Shown here one piece after another: positions 62,301 to 64,000 of a DNA stretch of 64,000 bases. The notes below the pieces were generated by a model. That model had not been told where the DNA came from. It worked only from the letters and a program-made list of their open reading frames with translations, and did no database searches. The stretch lies in the NCBI RefSeq assembly GCF_029760955.1, contig NZ_CP121682.1:2976001-3040000 (forward strand). Reading direction: 5' to 3'. Position numbers and translations under genes: made by a program. This DNA comes from Streptomyces cathayae. GTDB lineage: Bacteria; Actinomycetota; Actinomycetes; Streptomycetales; Streptomycetaceae. Within the stretch, counting starts at the first letter, position 1. Every line of letters begins with the position of its first letter.

Positions 62301-62555
62301 TGCACGCTCCTGCCGTACGCGGCCCCGGGCGGTACCGAGGTCGGTACGGCGGTGGCCCAGGAGGACCTGGCGCAGCTGGCCCGGACCGCGCACGCCGCCC
62401 GCGACGAGAAGCTGGGCGACTACGTGGACGCCTACCAGCTCCTGCTGGAGCGCGGGGTCAGCCTGGAGGCGGGCTGGCAGGCCTGGCACCTCGGCATGGT
62501 CCCCAGCCTCCACGCCCGCGAGGTGATGGGGGTGCCCACGGGGTCAGCCGCGTAG
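59349..62555 (+). CDS. STAND-type NTPase with tetratricopeptide repeats
   Basis: 1068 residues from the ATG with GGAGGGGGAC upstream. Helical N-terminal region with two hydrophobic stretches (about 79-118, LLVAGVAGLTAVVADLALG and LGAGVAVGVAGAAATVV) that may anchor it to the membrane. NB-ARC-like domain: P-loop VLHGEPGSGRTTLAVRA (about 241-257; the usual Lys is Arg), Walker B VTVVLDDAAD (about 332-341), LVLVTSRAPLGLPDD and the GLPLALRIAGSSL helix. A winged-helix part follows, then about eight TPRs (residues 620-960). It resembles AfsR without its DNA-binding domain. The role is unknown; STAND proteins act as signalling switches or anti-phage sensors. Confidence 0.87.
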   Translation: MRDGHRADAERLLARAVEEEVRRSGGRADGKVLLSRARGALDAIARPAAEEYEAYTRALDEASAGQLTLRQRYAREGAGTPLLVAGVAGLTAVVADLALGTGTGTALGAGVAVGVAGAAATVVKVVGAHVPAAHHRAGAASQPGGPEQLRLQWLTALEVRGIRPFLDQQRMLAASTGSRQTGPRLRGADKSAAARGRSVLEQSFGQLPEPVGPFAGRRQEMARIRQWVRAARASTETQPTVVVLHGEPGSGRTTLAVRATHDLKDYFRGACVVDLRADSPGEPPLSTRDALLHLLNRLGAPREQLLFRERSSPDQQVRRLSELYHQHVTGMPVTVVLDDAADPQQVRTLLPERSDSLVLVTSRAPLGLPDDLPARVHQLPVRALDAAGTGELLAAVAQDPSVTGSEAADSADRVRELCGGLPLALRIAGSSLGPRSPRALAADLGAYGPVGPVERALWLRYTDQPEPLRRLLRRLALAGRVSLGAAAAAALLATDEAEGTRHLQALARAGLITPVRSGRYRLHDLVRAFALARLLDEEDPAERTAAQERLIVNYAELADSVLRLVDGNMSTRSDRFGPYGFTSLDEALRWLDDESSFITAALRHSEGVNQAAVLNLLGALCDYCLLRGDLYRLGEISELAQTVDKGLLRRSVQWRTGIAARQLGELDTARTTLSSVVDLYRETHHDAGAARALTSLGITLHHQGNLTEASARLREAMDLQSAPQLAADRAWTMHALGAVERDRARLSEALDLLTESLVLHRAGESVHGQAWAHFQLGQLRLRTGDVPHAESELREALELYGRTRDARGEAWALTQLARARLLAGDASPAVEELRQAAARHRDNEDARGEAWTLYYLGQALEETGDLDRAVRELERSRTMFSRMRDVYGLACARHHSARVTRDQRAARTGSLRNSGFARQLLVDARADFQRIGVAHGEAWTCLELAVVDAGNARTQQALALCDEATALFASYGDRRGEDWARFLRCTLLPYAAPGGTEVGTAVAQEDLAQLARTAHAARDEKLGDYVDAYQLLLERGVSLEAGWQAWHLGMVPSLHAREVMGVPTGSAA

Positions 62556-62574
62556 GGGCACGGGCCCAGCGGGT

Positions 62575-62613
62575 GCTGCCACAGGACCGGCAGGCTGCCA
62601 CAGGCCCGGCAGG
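62575..62613. repeat. Tandem 19-bp repeat after the STAND gene
   Basis: Two copies of a CTGCCACAGG-N-CCGGCAGG unit begin at 62575 and 62594, differing at one position. Each can fold (CTGCC with GGCAG), so the pair may act as a terminator for the STAND gene. The rest of 62556-62812 shows only the leader of the next gene. Confidence 0.5.
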
Positions 62614-62812
62614 GTGCTGCCGCGTAGCCCTCCGGGGGGCGGAAGGCTCACGCGTTTCCTTTGGTGTCCGTAGTGAGGGTGTCATCTGGTGATGTCGTGT
62701 CGTGCGTCCGGTACCGGTTTCGGTATGGCAGGCGAGTGTGAGGTTCGCATGTGTGACCTTTGCGCGGGTGTGTCGTTGATCGGATGACAGCATCACGGGT
62801 GAAGGAGGGCTG

Positions 62813-64000
62813 GTGAGCCGGAAGCTGCCGGTCGGCGAGGGCGAGACCTCCCGCACAGCGTGCGCTCGTGGCCTGCTGCGCGCGGCGGTCGACGAGAAGA
62901 CCGGTGAACTCGTGTCCGCCTCCTTGCTGGCCGAGCGGGTCGGCTGGGCCGTGGACCTGGTGTCCGGCATGACAAGCGAGCTGACGGCCGAGCGCTGGAA
63001 CACCACCGACGTGGACATCCTCGCCTCCGGTGAGGACGCGAGCGGCCGGAAGCTTCCGTCGAACGCCTGGATGGCGCTGCGCCGCCTGGGCTGGACCGTG
63101 ACCGCTCCCAAGGGTGTGAAGGTCAACGACCGGATCGTGCGCATGGCCCAGGAACAGGCCGGCCGCACGCTCCGCTGTGCGAAGTGGCGCGCGGACCTCA
63201 CCTGCGGTGTCCTTGGGGCCTGGCCCGCCGATCCGGCCAGGCGGACCGCCCAGGAGTGGGACGCGGTCCGCGAAGCGGTACCCGGCGGGCAGCATCTGCC
63301 GTCCAGCGTCATCAAGTCCCGCACCCGGCAGATCGCCGCGTTCGCCAGGAAGCACGGGCGGATGCCGACCGATGTGTTCCAGCTGGAGGCCGCGCCCCGG
63401 GTGGCCCGGATGCTGCTGCTGTCCGCCTGCGACAGACAGCAGGCCACCATCGAACGGCACGAGAGCGATCCGGGCCGGGCACTGCTGCGGCTACAGCTTC
63501 CCACCCGGCCCGACCCGCGGTCCTACCGGGACTGGACGTGGATCGCCTGCCCCGTTGCGCTGCCGCCGACGATCCCCAAAAGCGCGGTGCTGCACCTGCC
63601 CACCCTGCGCATCCACCAGGGCACGGTACGGGCTGATCTCGCCTACACCCACGCCGTCCCGAAGACCCGGCGTACCGGACACACCGTCGCGCTCGGGGTG
63701 GACTGGGGCCTGAACACCCTGCTGTCCGCCGGCACCGCCCGCCTCCACGAGGACGGGCGTATCACCGCTCCCGGCTCCGGGGGCATGTTCCGTACGGCCG
63801 GCGTGCTCGCGAAACAGCACCGCCTGCGCCGCCTGTTCGAGCACCTGCAGGCGAAGGCCGACCACTACCAGCGGCTCATCGGCGACGACACCGACCATCC
63901 GCTGGCGGCCAGGACGCTGGCCCTCACCGACGAGATCCGGCGCGTGTCCGCCCGCAGGTCGAACCTCAATGACGCCCTCGCACAGGCTGCCGCCCGCTGG
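62813..64000 (+). CDS. Long TnpB-related protein (IS200/IS605 OrfB-like), 5' part
   Basis: Open to the window end: 396 residues seen. The GTG has AAGGAGGG five bases upstream. The N-terminus (VSRKLPVGEGETSRTACARG, LPSNAWMALRRLGWTVTAPK) is far longer than in ordinary TnpB. The first RuvC motif is at VALGVDWGLNTLLSAGTARL (Asp297). About 100 residues on, helices of the RuvC insertion are visible (RLRRLFEHLQAKADHYQRLI). The remaining Glu, Asp and zinc ribbon would lie beyond the window. Streptomyces carry many such TnpB-related proteins, annotated as transposase accessory proteins, often without TnpA. None is visible on this side. Confidence 0.75.
   Translation, partial: MSRKLPVGEGETSRTACARGLLRAAVDEKTGELVSASLLAERVGWAVDLVSGMTSELTAERWNTTDVDILASGEDASGRKLPSNAWMALRRLGWTVTAPKGVKVNDRIVRMAQEQAGRTLRCAKWRADLTCGVLGAWPADPARRTAQEWDAVREAVPGGQHLPSSVIKSRTRQIAAFARKHGRMPTDVFQLEAAPRVARMLLLSACDRQQATIERHESDPGRALLRLQLPTRPDPRSYRDWTWIACPVALPPTIPKSAVLHLPTLRIHQGTVRADLAYTHAVPKTRRTGHTVALGVDWGLNTLLSAGTARLHEDGRITAPGSGGMFRTAGVLAKQHRLRRLFEHLQAKADHYQRLIGDDTDHPLAARTLALTDEIRRVSARRSNLNDALAQAAARW

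Noticed and set aside
59793..62513. 906-codon minus-strand frame
   Set aside because: Antisense to the STAND/TPR gene, which has a firm start, P-loop and TPRs.

Overview
The window is very GC-rich, has strong third-position GC bias, many GTG starts, ATGA/GTGA gene overlaps and families typical of filamentous actinobacteria (DUF397/helix-turn-helix sets, PGRP amidases, GTP-dependent PEP carboxykinase, GntP and D-aminoacylase loci). It is almost certainly a Streptomyces or close-relative chromosome. About 60 protein genes are supported. No rRNA, tRNA or CRISPR array was seen.

1-8 kb: the end of a GH18 chitinase, then a catabolic locus. A metabolite:H+ symporter and a divergent IclR regulator face a four-gene minus-strand operon (CoA-transferase, enoyl-CoA hydratase, FAD dehydrogenase, shikimate-dehydrogenase-like protein). 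The same 15-bp palindrome lies in both control regions. 8-14 kb: an ECF sigma factor with a membrane partner, an atypical Nramp transporter, a secreted M14 carboxypeptidase and an acidic protein. 14-21 kb: kinase-iclR-ridA-gntP, divergent from a PLP deaminase-N-deacylase pair, with a palindrome between. Together these encode a plausible route for N-acetyl-D-glucosaminate, the aldonic acid released from oxidised chitin. 21-28 kb: a secreted trypsin-like protease, an AlaA-type aminotransferase and a repeat-rich PGRP amidase.

27-45 kb: an accessory, partly decaying stretch. It has a truncated MmpS-like copy beside an intact one, SUKH/SMI1 and DUF1963-like proteins, a large secreted DNRLRE/golvesin-type protein cut off by an IS1380-type remnant, and a HTH/ATPase/DUF397 regulatory set in which the HTH gene has an in-frame TGA and the ATPase gene a frameshift. 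An AAA ATPase with a DUF234-like end sits behind three overlapping palindromes. 45-52 kb: ordinary genes (pckG, hemolysin III, Mut7-C RNase, DUF255 thioredoxin-like protein).

52-57 kb: the most striking part. A three-gene operon (ABC-type AAA ATPase with DUF3696-like end, TOPRIM/DUF4435-like protein, DUF262 protein) lies between the 5' end of the intact DUF255 gene and a second, divergent DUF255 5' fragment. An identical 21-bp direct repeat marks both sides, 4.7 kb apart. This looks like a PARIS-related anti-phage cassette with an extra DUF262 component. 57-64 kb: a complete IS607-type element (serine recombinase plus intact TnpB), a STAND/TPR ATPase with an arginine Walker A, and the start of a long TnpB-related protein that runs off the window.
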